Source of the DNA: Edolisoma coerulescens
Lineage: Eukaryota; Chordata; Aves; Passeriformes; Campephagidae
DNA: 64,000 nt
Reading direction: 5' to 3'
NCBI GenBank assembly: GCA_013397115.1
Contig: VWZW01002761.1
Span: 199,870-263,869, forward strand
Within the stretch, counting starts at the first letter, position 1. Each line of letters begins with the position of its first letter. The notes below the pieces were generated by a model. It ran no database searches, was not told where the DNA came from, and worked only from the letters and a program-made list of their open reading frames with translations. Positions 47,595 to 58,318 of the stretch are shown in pieces. The position numbers were made by a program, and so were the translations under genes.

Positions 47595-49440
47595 TTATTG
47601 AAAGGGCATTTTCTGATGGAAAACTCTTTCAATTCAGGTTTTCCATCAAAGTTTGAAGTACAGAATTCATAGATCTTTAAACATTGTGAGATTCTTTTTA
47701 CTTTTTTTCTTTTTGTCTGTTTTGAAGGAATTTGTTAAAAAAGATCAAACTGTGCGGTAACAGGGGCATTAAATAGGACTTTTGCAAACTTAGAACTTTT
47801 TTTCCACGGAGAAAAATAAAAAGAAAAAAGAGAGCAACTAAATCTTTTTATTAAAGTCTCGAATTGTATTTGTTTGAGTTAATTAAATCTTATCACATTT
47901 GTATGCACTTTCTAATTAACAATTAGCCATGTTTTCTTTGTAATAAATGAGAAATCTTTCAGTAACATGAGAATGGATAAAAGCATGCAGCAGCTTAATG
48001 AATCTTTATTTTATCTCTGGAGAGCTAAGTTATATTTAGCAACAGTGACAAACAAAACTCTACACTGTTTTAGGGTTTCAGATGTGACAATTTCTTTATG
48101 AAATCAACTATCTGCAATAACAAAAGATTCCAAAAATAGTACTCTTCAGTACATAGTCTGAGTACTCCAAAAAAAAGTGAAGAAAGTAAACTTGTTTTAA
48201 ACAATAGACTAAGACTATTAAGAAGAAATACTGCATTTAACAAGACATTTTAATGTGCAAGAAATGTAGGCAGCTGAAAATACCCACATTTGCCCTAAGT
48301 TTTTGAAAGTTCATCCCTTCAAAAGATTTGATCTCTAGTAAGGAAAAAAACGTGTTGCTTCCTCTGTTCTCCTAGACCAAATGGAAAATGTTGTGGCTTA
48401 ATAAGTTAACAAGCAAAGGCAAACTGCAGATTTTCACGAAGTTATCATCCTGACCAGGTAGTTCATATTAAAACTAGAGCCTGCTCTGTCTACAGCAGAT
48501 TTACCTATGTGTGAGTTGGTGTGTTTGTTTTGTCTAGGCTCGTTTAGAAACATCATTTTTGTTCTGCTAAAGTCATGAGACATTGATGATTTAAGCAATC
48601 CTTCTATGCAATGGATTTTTATCACAAAGCAGCATGGACTAAAGCTAGGTCTCCTACTGGCAAGCAAGAGACACAAACCCTGCATGTCATCCTGGCTGCC
48701 CTTCCGGGTTTGCCTATTGGGGTTATTTCACTTTGTGAAAATCCCACAAATTGGGCCAAAGACAGACCAGCTCTATAGCTCTACAGTTAATATCTGTAAA
48801 AAATTAACCCCGTCCTTGACAAAACTAGGACACCAATGTATTGAATTCCTAGGTTTTTTAAGGGTTGAGAATCCATCTCAGCTTTTAAATTACATTTTAA
48901 AAGGACTGTATTTTGAGAATGTAGAGGGATTCTCCTAATCTTACAAATATTTTTCAGATGAGAGACAATCTCCTCCTCCATCACTGATCTTAAACAGTCA
49001 TCATATAATTTTTGTTTGTGCATTCTCCCTTGGTGTCTGGTTACTGAGAGACTTTTGGACTAATGCCATTTTCTCTGGGAAGAGCCTATCCTATGACACA
49101 AATTTTGAACTGTAGATGGTGTTTGATGAATGTACATTTCTGACCACTTTAAGAAAAGACCATCAGCTCTGTGGTTTAATTCTAAACCTGGCCAATTTTG
49201 TGTCTGATGTCTCTTGAATAATTAGTTGGGCAACCTGACTTCCAGAACCATCTCCTCCAAAAGGACTTCATCACCTGGCAGGATGGTGATTGATACAGCC
49301 AAAATGAACATTTGGAGGTTCACAGGCCAATTGCTGCCTCTGTGTATCAGCATTAATGACCCCTCTGGAGGCAGTGCCTTTGAATATCTAGAGCCCAGAG
49401 GTGGACTGCTTGGTTGCAAAAATTGAGTTCCCTTTGAGTA
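47595..49440. other. unique DNA, no gene seen
   Basis: No coding exon is recognised. The 47.86-47.96 kb part is dense in TAATTA-type motifs (listed separately). The 110-codon frame at 48606-48938 has no family match. Confidence 0.45.
47870..47945. promoter_or_regulatory. possible enhancer: homeodomain core motifs
   Basis: Contains GAGTTAATTAAATC around 47880 and CTAATTAACAATTAGCC around 47912-47928, giving several TAATTA/AATTAG cores in under 60 bp. These are homeodomain binding cores. No repeat explains them. Conservation was not tested. Confidence 0.2.
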
Positions 49441-49490
49441 CCATTGACATCAATGGAAATTAGGAATACTCAACATCTGGGGTGATTTAA
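49441..49490. repeat. remnant of an old sauropsid repeat (tentative)
   Basis: CCATTGACATCAATGG, nearly palindromic, is followed by AATTAGGAATACTCAACATC. It resembles the motif CATTGACTTCAATGG plus an ACTCAGCACCT block found in old repeats of birds and turtles. The family is not certain and the copy is very short. Confidence 0.3.
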
Positions 49491-49504
49491 ATCAGAATAA
49501 AGCT

Positions 49505-49642
49505 GGTTGTGGTGTGTTTCTTCGGGGGTTTTTTTTGGTTTTGTTTGGGTTTTTTTGGTTTCCTTTTTTTTGTTTGTTTGTTGGTTTGGGGTTTTTTTTT
49601 GTGTGTTTGGTTTGATTTTCCTTTGCTTGTTTGTTTGTTTTA
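49505..49642. repeat. T/G-rich low-complexity tract (~140 bp)
   Basis: Long T runs alternate with G runs of 1-5, including two runs of four or more G. C and A are nearly absent from the plus strand. The minus-strand frame through it reads as K, Q, N and T repeats and is not a protein. Confidence 0.93.
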
Positions 49643-49863
49643 ATGTGTTACATATCCATGGACAATACAGTGCTTTCATTTCAAGCATTTGGAACCAGAA
49701 AGTAGGAAGTTATGGGGCAAAAGCCTATATTTTTAGGAGCCTACAATGATACATCACCAGTGTGAAGAACAAATGAGAAGTTATTTTCCACTAGAAAGCT
49801 TTTTATCTGTTGTGTGTTAATTCACTTTTTCCTGTGACCAATGCTACCTGTTTTATGCTGCAG

Positions 49864-50060
49864 ATACCTGCTTACTTGCAAATGGAAATGGTATTCCCTT
49901 GATTTTGTGCATTCAACGAGATGGACAAAGTCTTCTAATTCCAAAACTAGAGACTCCTTCATAAGACATGAATGCTGTACAATGTCAATCTTATGATCCA
50001 GAAGCATCTTGTTGATTGATATTTGTGTCATGCCCCAAGGCCTCAGCTCTACTGCATTAG
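49864..50060 (+). other. candidate non-coding exon (unproven)
   Basis: The acceptor-like sequence GTTTTATGCTGCAG precedes 197 nt that end at CATTAG|GTAAGTTG, a strong donor. All frames carry at least one stop, though two are open for 30-45 codons. It could be a lncRNA or UTR exon, or chance. Confidence 0.17.
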
Positions 50061-50477
50061 GTAAGTTGCAGACTTTTAATGATGATTAATGATGTGCTTT
50101 GATGGCAAAAGTCAGAAGACAGCCACAGAAAAATGTGGCTGTACAAGAGGTGAGGAGTAAAGGCACCTAGTGCTAAACATTTTAAAGTATTCTTAGAATT
50201 GATTCGTGTAGAAAAGCCATTTTATCCAGGAGATCATTCCTCTGTACTCGTGTCTTCTCATACTTAATGGAAATGTCACTAACGGGAAAAGAGGTGAACA
50301 GTTGTAGTCAGAAGCTTTAACTGACTAAAGAATGTGTATGTACCAACATTCTGGTCATCTGACTTTTGCTGTCTGTCTTGGCCTTCTTTTTTATCCTTCT
50401 GTTATGATCTAAATGTTATGATCTAAAAAAGCAAGGTTAATTTTTTTTTACAAAGTAATCTGATTTGGATAATCAAA

Positions 50478-50510
50478 ATAATAATAATAATAATTAATAA
50501 TAATATTAGT
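50478..50510. repeat. (AAT)n microsatellite, imperfect
   Basis: AAT units with a TTAAT break, then ATTAGTAGT. Simple repeat. Confidence 0.88.
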
Positions 50511-52094
50511 AGTAATAGCAGCTACTTCTAGACAGCTTCCCTTATCCAAACACCTGGAATTGTTTTAAAATATGAGCTTCTCAAGCCTTATGAGTGCGTT
50601 ACATAATATTATGCCAGTTAATGTTCTACGTCATTATGAAAAGGTGAGTCAAAGATTTCGTTGAGACAACTGTGGAAACCTAGAAGAGATTTTTATGTCA
50701 GCGTTTACTTCTCAAACATCAAAGTTATCTAGGGTTTTATAGTCATTTAAGGTATTTGTTTTGTCTCATAAGGTTCTCCTTTCCACAAATTTCTTTGGAA
50801 GAACGTACCAAAGACCAGCTGAGCTGGGGTTCTCTTCTTTCCCCTCTAGTCACCAAAATGATGAAATGCTATATTACTTTCTCTGATGTCCCCAGACTCA
50901 AGATCCCACTCAACTTCTGCAGGGTCTTAAGAAAAGATCTGTGTATACTTTCTTGTTATAAAGCCTGTGAAGAAAGGCACAACAATAGGCATGAGAACAA
51001 TAAGAGCAAAGCAGTAGGTAGGATTTACAGACTTGCAACCTTTCCAGTGTTTGCTTTTACTGGTATACTTTTCATATTTTGATGGATTAGAAGTCCAGAC
51101 AGTCATAACTTGTCTTTGCCAACACTTTGCCAGTTTGCACTTTTGCCTTTCTCATAGGAAAATAGGCAAGTCTGTTACCATGTGTACTAATCTGCTGAGA
51201 ATCTTCATTTGTAACAACATACAGAACCACCATCAACAAGGGAGAAGCTGTCAAGTGACACCAGTTTTTACTTCTGTTGAACAAGCCGATCATGGTGATC
51301 TTGGAATATATAATTAATCCATATATGTTTCCTTACCCTTATGCCAAAACGATCATGTTTTCAACATCAACTGATAAAATACTCTCTTAAAGGAATTTTT
51401 ACTTTTATCTGTGGGAAATGTTTTCTTTCGTTTACAATGAATAATCTTTTACAGTGTCAGAACTAGCTAGGTTTTCAAGACTAATTACTTAAGAACCTTT
51501 GCTAAGAAAAAGGGTAAATTTATTTCAATTGTTTTAAAGTGATGTTATAGTGAAACAGTTTTCCATGAAAAAAAATGTTATGTCAAGTTCAGAGTGTACA
51601 AGATGTTTCTCAAAACACTAAACTTAATTTTGCTCTAAAATCTGCCTCTGCATTATTGATTATTCCATTGAATGGACATGGAAATAGACCCTGCAATTAG
51701 ATTTTGAGTTTTTTTCTGTCTTCTTGCATAAAACCTTGGACAAACTACTCAAATTGAAGTGAGGAGAAAAAAAAAATTGGAAGAGTACTTTTCTCCTAGA
51801 TGACTTCTTAGCAATTTCTTAGTTACTTAGCAGTGTTACAGGGTTATCAAGTCCAGAAGGCATGCCAAAAGCACTATGGTTCATATTTCAGTAAACACTA
51901 CTCTGTAATACTTTTTTGTTGGAAACGGCAGTTTATCCTTTTGCCAGAATCGATATGTATATCTGTCAGATTCACACAGAATATGAATCTCTTCAGACTC
52001 AGCTTGGAGCTATTGTCTCCATGTGTAGATTAGGTTTGCTTATTTGTTGTGCTTTTATCTCAAAAGATTTCAGTGTTTATAGACAAGGAAGAAC

Positions 52095-53075
52095 TGGTTG
52101 GGATGTGAAGGCTGAAGGCTGTGGGCAGACTTGAATGCTGTGACCATGGAATGGCGATGTTTGGGATCCTGAGAGATCCAGGGAAATGGCAGGATCACAA
52201 CCCTAGACTTCAGAAGAACATATTTTTGACTGTTCAGAGAATTGCTTGGAAGCATATAATGAGATACTGCCCTGGAGAGGAGAGGAGAGGAAAGGAAGAT
52301 TGGAGAGTCGGTTAATTTTCAAGGATCACCTCCTCCAAGTTCAGGACTTGCTGATCCATTTTAGTAGGAGGTCATGCAAAGCTGGCTGGACCCCCTGTGA
52401 TGAACAAGGAACTCCTGGCAAAACTGGAGTATAAAAAGAAGGTGTACAAGAGGTGCAGGCAGGGACAAGTGCCCCAGGATAAACAGAGAGAATTTTTCAA
52501 AGTGTGCAGGGATGGATTTAGGAAAGTCATTTCAGAGTTTAATCTGACAAGAGACATAAAGGGCAACAAAGAGGATTTCTGCAGGCATAGCAGCAGCACA
52601 AGGAAGACCCCAGAAAACATGGCACAGCTGCTGAATTGTTCAGAGGAGCTTGTGACAAAGGACATGCAATACCTTCTTTTCCTTGGTCTCTGCTAGTGTT
52701 ATTTACTTTCACAAACCCACAGTGTCTGAGGGATCTGTGTCTGGCATCAGTCAGTAGCTGGTAAGCAATTGCATTGGATTTGACTTCCCATTCCTCCCAT
52801 GGGAAAGTCTGATGCAAGCACAGAATAGTCAGGAATCTGTCCAGTGACAGGACAAGAGATGATGCACACAAACTGAAATACAGGAAATACCATTTAGGCT
52901 CAGGGAAAAAAGTTTTTAGAGTGCATGTGGTCAGACACCGGAACAGGCTGCCCAGGAAGGTTGTGGAGTCTCCATCAGTGGAGATATTCAAAACTTGACT
53001 GGACACAGTCCTCATCAACCTGCCCTAGCTGGCCCTAGATCTCCAGAGGTCCTTTCAATCTCACCGTGACCTACA
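52095..53075 (+). mobile_element. CR1 LINE with endonuclease and linker parts, RT deleted
   Basis: It starts in the C-terminal part of the endonuclease: CTGTGACCATGGAATGG gives residues like DHGMAMFGILR, matching the SDHEMVEF-type motif of CR1. ATTTTCAAGGATCACCTCC and AGTTCAGGACTTG lead into a linker with NKELLAKLEYKKK, VYKRCRQGQ and CRDGFRK, then TRDIKGNKEDF and TPENMAQLLN, ending near VTKDMQ before the reverse transcriptase. From about 52.83 kb it resumes as 3' UTR: CAGTGACAGGACAAGAGATG, CGGAACAGGCTGCCCAGG, TTGACTGGACACAGTCC. The RT domain (over 1 kb in full CR1) is missing, so the copy is dead. GAGAGGA units at 52274-52298 are a local expansion. The 159-codon minus-strand frame is antisense CR1. 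Confidence 0.93.
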
Positions 53076-54831
53076 AGCTGTGACTTACTGCTACACATGT
53101 TCCTCCGTGTTCACGGGTAAGGGTCACATCAGCTTACTTCTCATGGGGAACGGTTCTTCATGGTGACTTGTCACATGTAATTACCCTGAGAATCTGGTGT
53201 CACTTTGTGCAAGGTTCTGCACAAAATTTGTAACGTCAATTTTCCTTTCATGAAGAAAGTACAGCCTAAATATGGAGTTGAAACAGGTGCGCACAAGACG
53301 TTGTATGGGTGAGAACATTGATAACAATGTAAGAGTTATAAACAGCTTCTTTTTTAGTACCAGGCATCAGAGAAGAGAAAGTTGGGGGTTATTGATTAAG
53401 AAGGCTTTAAAAATGTTTAATTGTCCCCTCCTTCCATATATGAAAGAGTGATACTGTCATAATCTGCATAAATTGCTATTTGTTTTATAACGTTTTTATC
53501 TAAAAAGCAATATGATTACAGATGCCCTTTTTCAACAGGATGTATATTTCTTCAGTTTTCAAAAGTATAACAAAATACAGTTTTTAAACATCTGGGGGAG
53601 CAGTTGGGGGAGCTGTGTAAATCTTTAATATTGTATGTTTGTTCTCTGGGTTTCTGTCATCATCCATAATTTAAAGCAACTAAATCCTGGATTTAGAAAG
53701 GTTCACCATTTAGCTGGATCCAGAAGTAACACACAGCATGCTTGTTTTTTCCTTAGGGTGTTAAGAAAGGAGCTTGGAGCTTTGATGAGGTGATAAGATA
53801 CAAGGATATTTAAAGAAATGTGGAAGGGCCACTAGAAACACCAGGTGTAGCACCACAGCCTTAGGCTCTCCTCTGTGCCAGCAGCTATGAACTTCAGCAG
53901 AATATCCAATGGAGAGTAAAATTTAATTAGAAGTGAATTGTGCCAGGATTTTCTGCCTTCATTCTAAAGATGATAAGATTTGACAGCACCTCTGTCCACT
54001 CAGGGTGAAATTTATTGAGACTTCACTATCATATATCAACTTTGTGGAATTAAAAGCAGTCAAGTAAAATGCTAGTAAAGAAAGCATCTAACGATTTAGG
54101 TTTAAAAATGTCAGCCTTCAATTCTTGCACCTTTAGCAGAAGCACAATTTTGTAGAGTGGTTAAGAGTTATGTAAGCAATTGGAGTTTTTAACCGAGACA
54201 AAAAGGGGCTGCTGCTTTAAATCACTTGCCCTTACTTAATAAAACCTTTTTTTTTTCCTTTTAATTAGAAGAGCAAAATACCATGTTAAGAGACAAATTT
54301 CTTTAATTAGGGTTCTGTAACTTGTATTTTCTTTTCACTGAAGGTTTAAATCAAGGGTAGTAGAACAGAACACAGGGCAACAATGTGTTACTTAAATCTG
54401 CTTGGAAGTAAAATTTTCTGTCTCAGTAGGAATTAGGAGATTCTTCCAGGATTAAAATGCTCTAGTACATTTCTTAAGATTGAAGATCTGATTAACGCTT
54501 AGCATTTTAAATATACTGGGAAAATGGTTTATTTAAAAGATCCTCAGATGTATCACAAAATGAGAAATTTAAGGGCCCCAGCTCTCCAGAAGCAAGATGA
54601 TAAAAAAAAAATAAAATTGCAAGCTAAAAACCAATTTTAAAACTAGTTTAGATTAGAGGTTAAATTAAGTTTAAACTAAAACTAAACATAACATTCTGAC
54701 CAGAAGGGAACATCATAGGTTTATAGAAATTACACAAGGGGTCTATCTCAGAAAGACTTCCTTAGAAATCATGGTTATCAGTAGTAGATTCTTACCAGCA
54801 TGATACTAATATTTTTTTTTTTTACTTACAG

Positions 54832-54890
54832 GGAATTGATGATGGTTCTATATACACTATAAGCACAGCTGGTATCAGTGTAGTTTTGGG
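54832..54890 (+). other. candidate small coding-compatible exon (unproven)
   Basis: A strong acceptor (a run of T then ACTTACAG) and the donor TTTGGG|GTATGTAT bracket 59 nt. One frame only is open and starts GIDDGSIYTIS; the other two hit stops. The peptide is not recognised. Splice sites look good, but a 59-nt open frame is easy to get by chance. Confidence 0.22.
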
Positions 54891-55898
54891 GTATGTATGC
54901 ATCTCTTCCGATTCTCCTGCATTCTTTACCAGATTACTCCATTCCTCTACTTCAAGCTGATCAGCTCATATTTTTCGTACCATTGATACTCACTGCATCC
55001 TTCCTCCACAGCCATGATTCAGAGGTCAAGGTGTATCTCAGTGGCTCATAGGTTACACAGAACTGCAGTCTACTGTTCACTTGCTCGTGATGTGTGGGGT
55101 CTTGAAATGGAAGAGAAACTACTCAGCCATGCTGTGGTGAGGTCTCACACTTAGCAGGACCATGAATATGGAGAGCTGCCAATGACTACACGTATAGAGG
55201 GAGGCCAATGCACCCTTTGGGAAAGGGAGTTGTCTTGCACATGCTGTGTCATGCTCCTAAACAGATGTGACACAAGTCTTGCATAATTTTGACCCTGATG
55301 TTATTGCAGCAAACTGAAAAATGTCCACCCTGCTTTATTATAAATCTTGGTGTTTCCTTTGATAATTGCTGTACAGTTATTAATTTTGAGAAAATGTAGA
55401 TAAAGATTCTGGGGTATGATACATTTCTGGTCTGATGTAAGTTATGTGTGAATAAATTCTATCTTGCCCACATTATAAACGGGTGGTGTACTGGCTTGCT
55501 CTCAAACCACATCATCATCAATATCTCCATGTTTTCTCGTTTGCAAGGCTTAAAAAAAGCCATGGATGTACCAATCTTCACTAAGCAGTGTATTTAAGAT
55601 GTTTCCAAAATCTAGAGCTAATTCAAGAAGAAATAGATAAATTCTGAGAATTCCTGGTTGATTATTCATGGAACTTGAAAACGCCTTTGACAATCAGCTG
55701 GTAGTATGCAGTGTAAGTACAGTGAGAATCAGCCACTGGCATGAAGAAAGTGGTGTCACTGAGAAGTGGTGTGCCCTCTTGGCAGGTATAGTTATCATTT
55801 ATAGGAACCTTGTAACGAGGTTAACATGTTCTGACTCTTCAATTACCCGAGGGAGGGAGATTAAAGTATGCACATTAAACTATGCATGTGCATATATA

Positions 55899-55926
55899 CG
55901 TGTGTGTTTGCGTGTGTGTGTGTATA
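55899..55926. repeat. degenerate (GT)n repeat
   Basis: CGTGTGTGTTTGCGTGTGTG then TGTATAT. Simple repeat. Confidence 0.85.
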
Positions 55927-57039
55927 TTTTCATCTGAAGGGATGGATAGCCAGCGAATAGCATTCACCAAATGTTTACTGAAGCATTAAAGGTTACACCT
56001 GTATTAATGCAGTAGCACTGAGAGTGCACAAGGTTTGCATGACATCCATATGTCCTGTTTGCCTGGCATGGCTTTGCTGAGGGTCATCGCTCTCAAGCAA
56101 CTTTCAGGCACAGTTTGGGGGTCAGCATGGGCTGTGGTCCCCTTCCACAGTCAGTTTGGATTTTGCATTTCTGTACTGGAAATGTAGGTAGTTTTATTTG
56201 GGGTTTTATTGTGCAAGGTGTCCTGAAACAGTTGGCCTATACATCAGAGTACAGAATCTGCTCCTTTTTTGTATATTTGAGCATACACAGCCAGCAATAG
56301 CAACATGGATCTGCTCAGGTGGGAAGCAGGACTGCGGGATGTGAACTCGAGGACTGCCTGTTCTGCAGTAATTAAGCATTGAATACCATAAATCCTGGTG
56401 AGTGCAAGCTGTACTGCAGAATGAATTTACTCCTGTCCAAAAAGTGCTAAATATTGTAACGTCAAGGCTGTGAATGACAGCTTCATGGATTGAGCTGACG
56501 TGCACATTTCAAATATGCTAAGCACACCAGGTCCTGTAGAAAAATATGCTGATTATTTTAGTCCCAGGTGGCCAACCTGCAGCTGTTCAGCCTCAGAGAT
56601 ACTTCTTAGGCAGGCCTGCTGCTTCTTGACAGTCCCAAGTGTGTCTTTTCCCTGCCAGATGTGTGCAGGAAAGATGGCTCCCAAATCCTGAATTTTGCAA
56701 TGGTTTCAGCTGAGGTTTCTAGTTACACTGATGCTGGCAGTGTTAGATGTGATAGCATAGGACACAGGCGTCCCCTCTCAGTTCTGAATGTAGGAAACAC
56801 AGATTTCCATGCTTCTTGTTCTTTGTAGAAGGAGAAAACCATGGTGGGTGAAGTATGGTCATTTTAGTTGAGGAAATGCATCTGAACGATCTGTCAGCTC
56901 ATTCACCATCCTCTTTCATGCATTCTTAGTAGCCATGTTTTGTATGAATAAATTATATTTGCCCAGGACTTGTCTCTGGAATTGAGCCAAACTGACATGG
57001 TGTGGCTCATTTATACTATTAAACATATAAGAAAGATAT

Positions 57040-57197
57040 TAAAATATTACAGAGCATCCAAAGGAGGTCCAGAAAGATGGTGAAGGACCTTGAGGGGAGG
57101 CCGCATGAAGAGTGGCTGAGGTCAATTTTTCTGTTCAGTCTAGGGAAGAGGAGACTGAGAGGAGGCCTCCTTGCAGTCTACAGTTTCCACTCCTTCA
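57040..57197 (+). mobile_element. CR1 LINE fragment lacking its 3' end
   Basis: TACAGAGCATCCAAAGGAGG, AAAGATGGTGAAGGACCTTG, GAGTGGCTGAGGTCAATTT, CTGTTCAGTCTAGGGAAGAG, GAGACTGAGAGGAGGC and GCAGTCTACAGTTTCC follow the coding-to-UTR part of a plus-strand CR1 several hundred bases from its 3' end. The copy stops there. It lacks the terminal 3' UTR that nearly all CR1 insertions keep, and joins at once to a CR1 piece in the opposite orientation. Confidence 0.9.
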
Positions 57198-57318
57198 GTT
57201 TGAACAATGCATTACTCCTTGCTCTATCACTACAGATTCTGACAAAGAGTCTCTTTCTGACTTCCCTGTAGGCCCCCTTAAGAAACTGGAAGGTGGCCAT
57301 GAGGTCTCTCACTGCTCA
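57198..57318 (-). mobile_element. CR1 LINE fragment, opposite orientation, also lacking its 3' end
   Basis: On plus, CCTTCAGTTTGAACAATGC, ATTACTCCTTGCTCTATCAC, TACAGATTCTGACAAAGAG, CTGTAGGCCCCCTTAAG and ACTGGAAGGTGGCCATGAGG match the reverse complement of the CR1 region about 150-270 bases from the 3' end. Both CR1 arms therefore meet tail to tail with their 3' ends missing. Part of the two arms covers the same CR1 interval, so they form an imperfect inverted repeat. Confidence 0.85.
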
Positions 57319-57482
57319 GGTTTGTGCCTAAAGGCATAACCAAACTCTCTTTTGGTAAACCCTGTTTCACTGATGAGACTTACTCCAGAAAAAGGTGGTC
57401 CTGTAGGATTTGTATGCAGAAAAAAATGCTTTTGGTTAAATTTAATCTCCTTCATCTCCCCTCCTAACCCTGAAAACAATAG
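57319..57482. other. spacer between CR1 and tandem repeat
   Basis: Unassigned sequence. The first 30-40 bases may still be degraded CR1. No gene or motif is recognised. Confidence 0.4.
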
Positions 57483-57550
57483 CAAGATTTCAATTCCTGT
57501 CATGAAATTAAAAAAAAAAATTACATTTCATGAAAGGAAATAAAATCTTG
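57483..57550. repeat. hairpin 1 of the tandem repeat
   Basis: Left arm CAAGATTTCAATTCCTG plus TCATGAAAT pairs with the right arm ATTTCATGA plus AAGGAAATAAAATCTTG with a few mismatches, around an A-rich loop. Confidence 0.75.
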
Positions 57551-57879
57551 AAATAAGAGACCAAAGAAACAAACACACTGGAAAGAAAATATGATGAAAT
57601 CAAATGCAAGAAAATTTGGAAATGAAGTGAATAAAATGAATTGGCCTGGGATGAAAATAAGCTGCAATGAAAAGGACTGAAACCTGCAAAAACTGTACTC
57701 ATTGAAATCTTGAAATCAGGGAAAGAAGTGAAACAAAGAGACAGGAGAAGAAATGGATTAGATGAAAAGCTAAGAAAAAAAATTAAGAATTGAGAAATGA
57801 AGAGAAAACTATATAATGGGATGACATGAAGTGCAGGGAAATGGACCAAACCTTGCCGAATTGATACTCATTGAAATCA

Positions 57880-57914
57880 CAAGATTTCATTTCCTGAAAG
57901 GAAATAAAATCTTG
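57880..57914. repeat. hairpin 2 of the tandem repeat
   Basis: CAAGATTTCATTTCCT and AGGAAATAAAATCTTG are 16-base arms with a single mismatch around a 3-nt loop. It is the most perfect of the three and could extrude as a cruciform. Confidence 0.9.
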
Positions 57915-58256
57915 AAATCAGAGAACAAAGTTAAAAAAACAAACTGGAGAGGACATATGATGAATAAAATTCTGGTGAAAAAAAAAAATTGGAAAGGAAG
58001 AGTATAGAACTGTAAGGATTGGGATGAAATGTGGTGCAGTGAAAAGGCCTGAGAGTTTCTTAAATTATACATACTGAAATGCCCGAATAAGCAAACAATA
58101 TCAAAAGAAGCAACAGGAGAAGAAATAAATGAATTGAAATGCTTAAAAAAAAAAAAAAAAAATTGCACCAAAGTGAAAACACTACAAAGGCAATGGGATG
58201 ACATGAAGTGCAGGGAAATGGACCAAACCTTGCTGAATTGATCCTCATTGAATTTG

Positions 58257-58318
58257 CAAGATTTCATTTTCTTTCATGAAAGGAAGACTTTCCTTTCATG
58301 AAAGGAAATGAACTCTTG
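58257..58318. repeat. hairpin 3 of the tandem repeat, with nested duplication
   Basis: CAAGATTTCATTTTC opens it and GGAAATGAACTCTTG closes it. The middle holds two copies of TTTCATGAAAGG (itself mostly palindromic), which explains the longer spacing of the last unit. Confidence 0.75.

Larger units (their letters stand above)
49643..52094. other. unique DNA, no gene seen
   Basis: No recognisable mobile element. It includes a candidate exon at 49864-50060 and an AAT-rich simple repeat at 50478-50510. The remainder is AT-rich with only short open frames. Confidence 0.45.
53076..57039. other. unique DNA, no gene seen
   Basis: About 4 kb without recognised mobile DNA. It contains the candidate exon at 54832-54890 and a degenerate GT repeat near 55.9 kb. 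No coding gene is supported. Confidence 0.45.

Noticed and set aside
52539..53018. 159-codon minus-strand frame.
   Set aside because: It is antisense to a CR1 element that is clearly readable on plus.
57508..58267. 113- and 126-codon minus-strand frames rich in F, S and L, suggestive of membrane segments.
   Set aside because: They read the T-rich strand of the dimeric tandem repeat. The hydrophobicity is a product of base composition.
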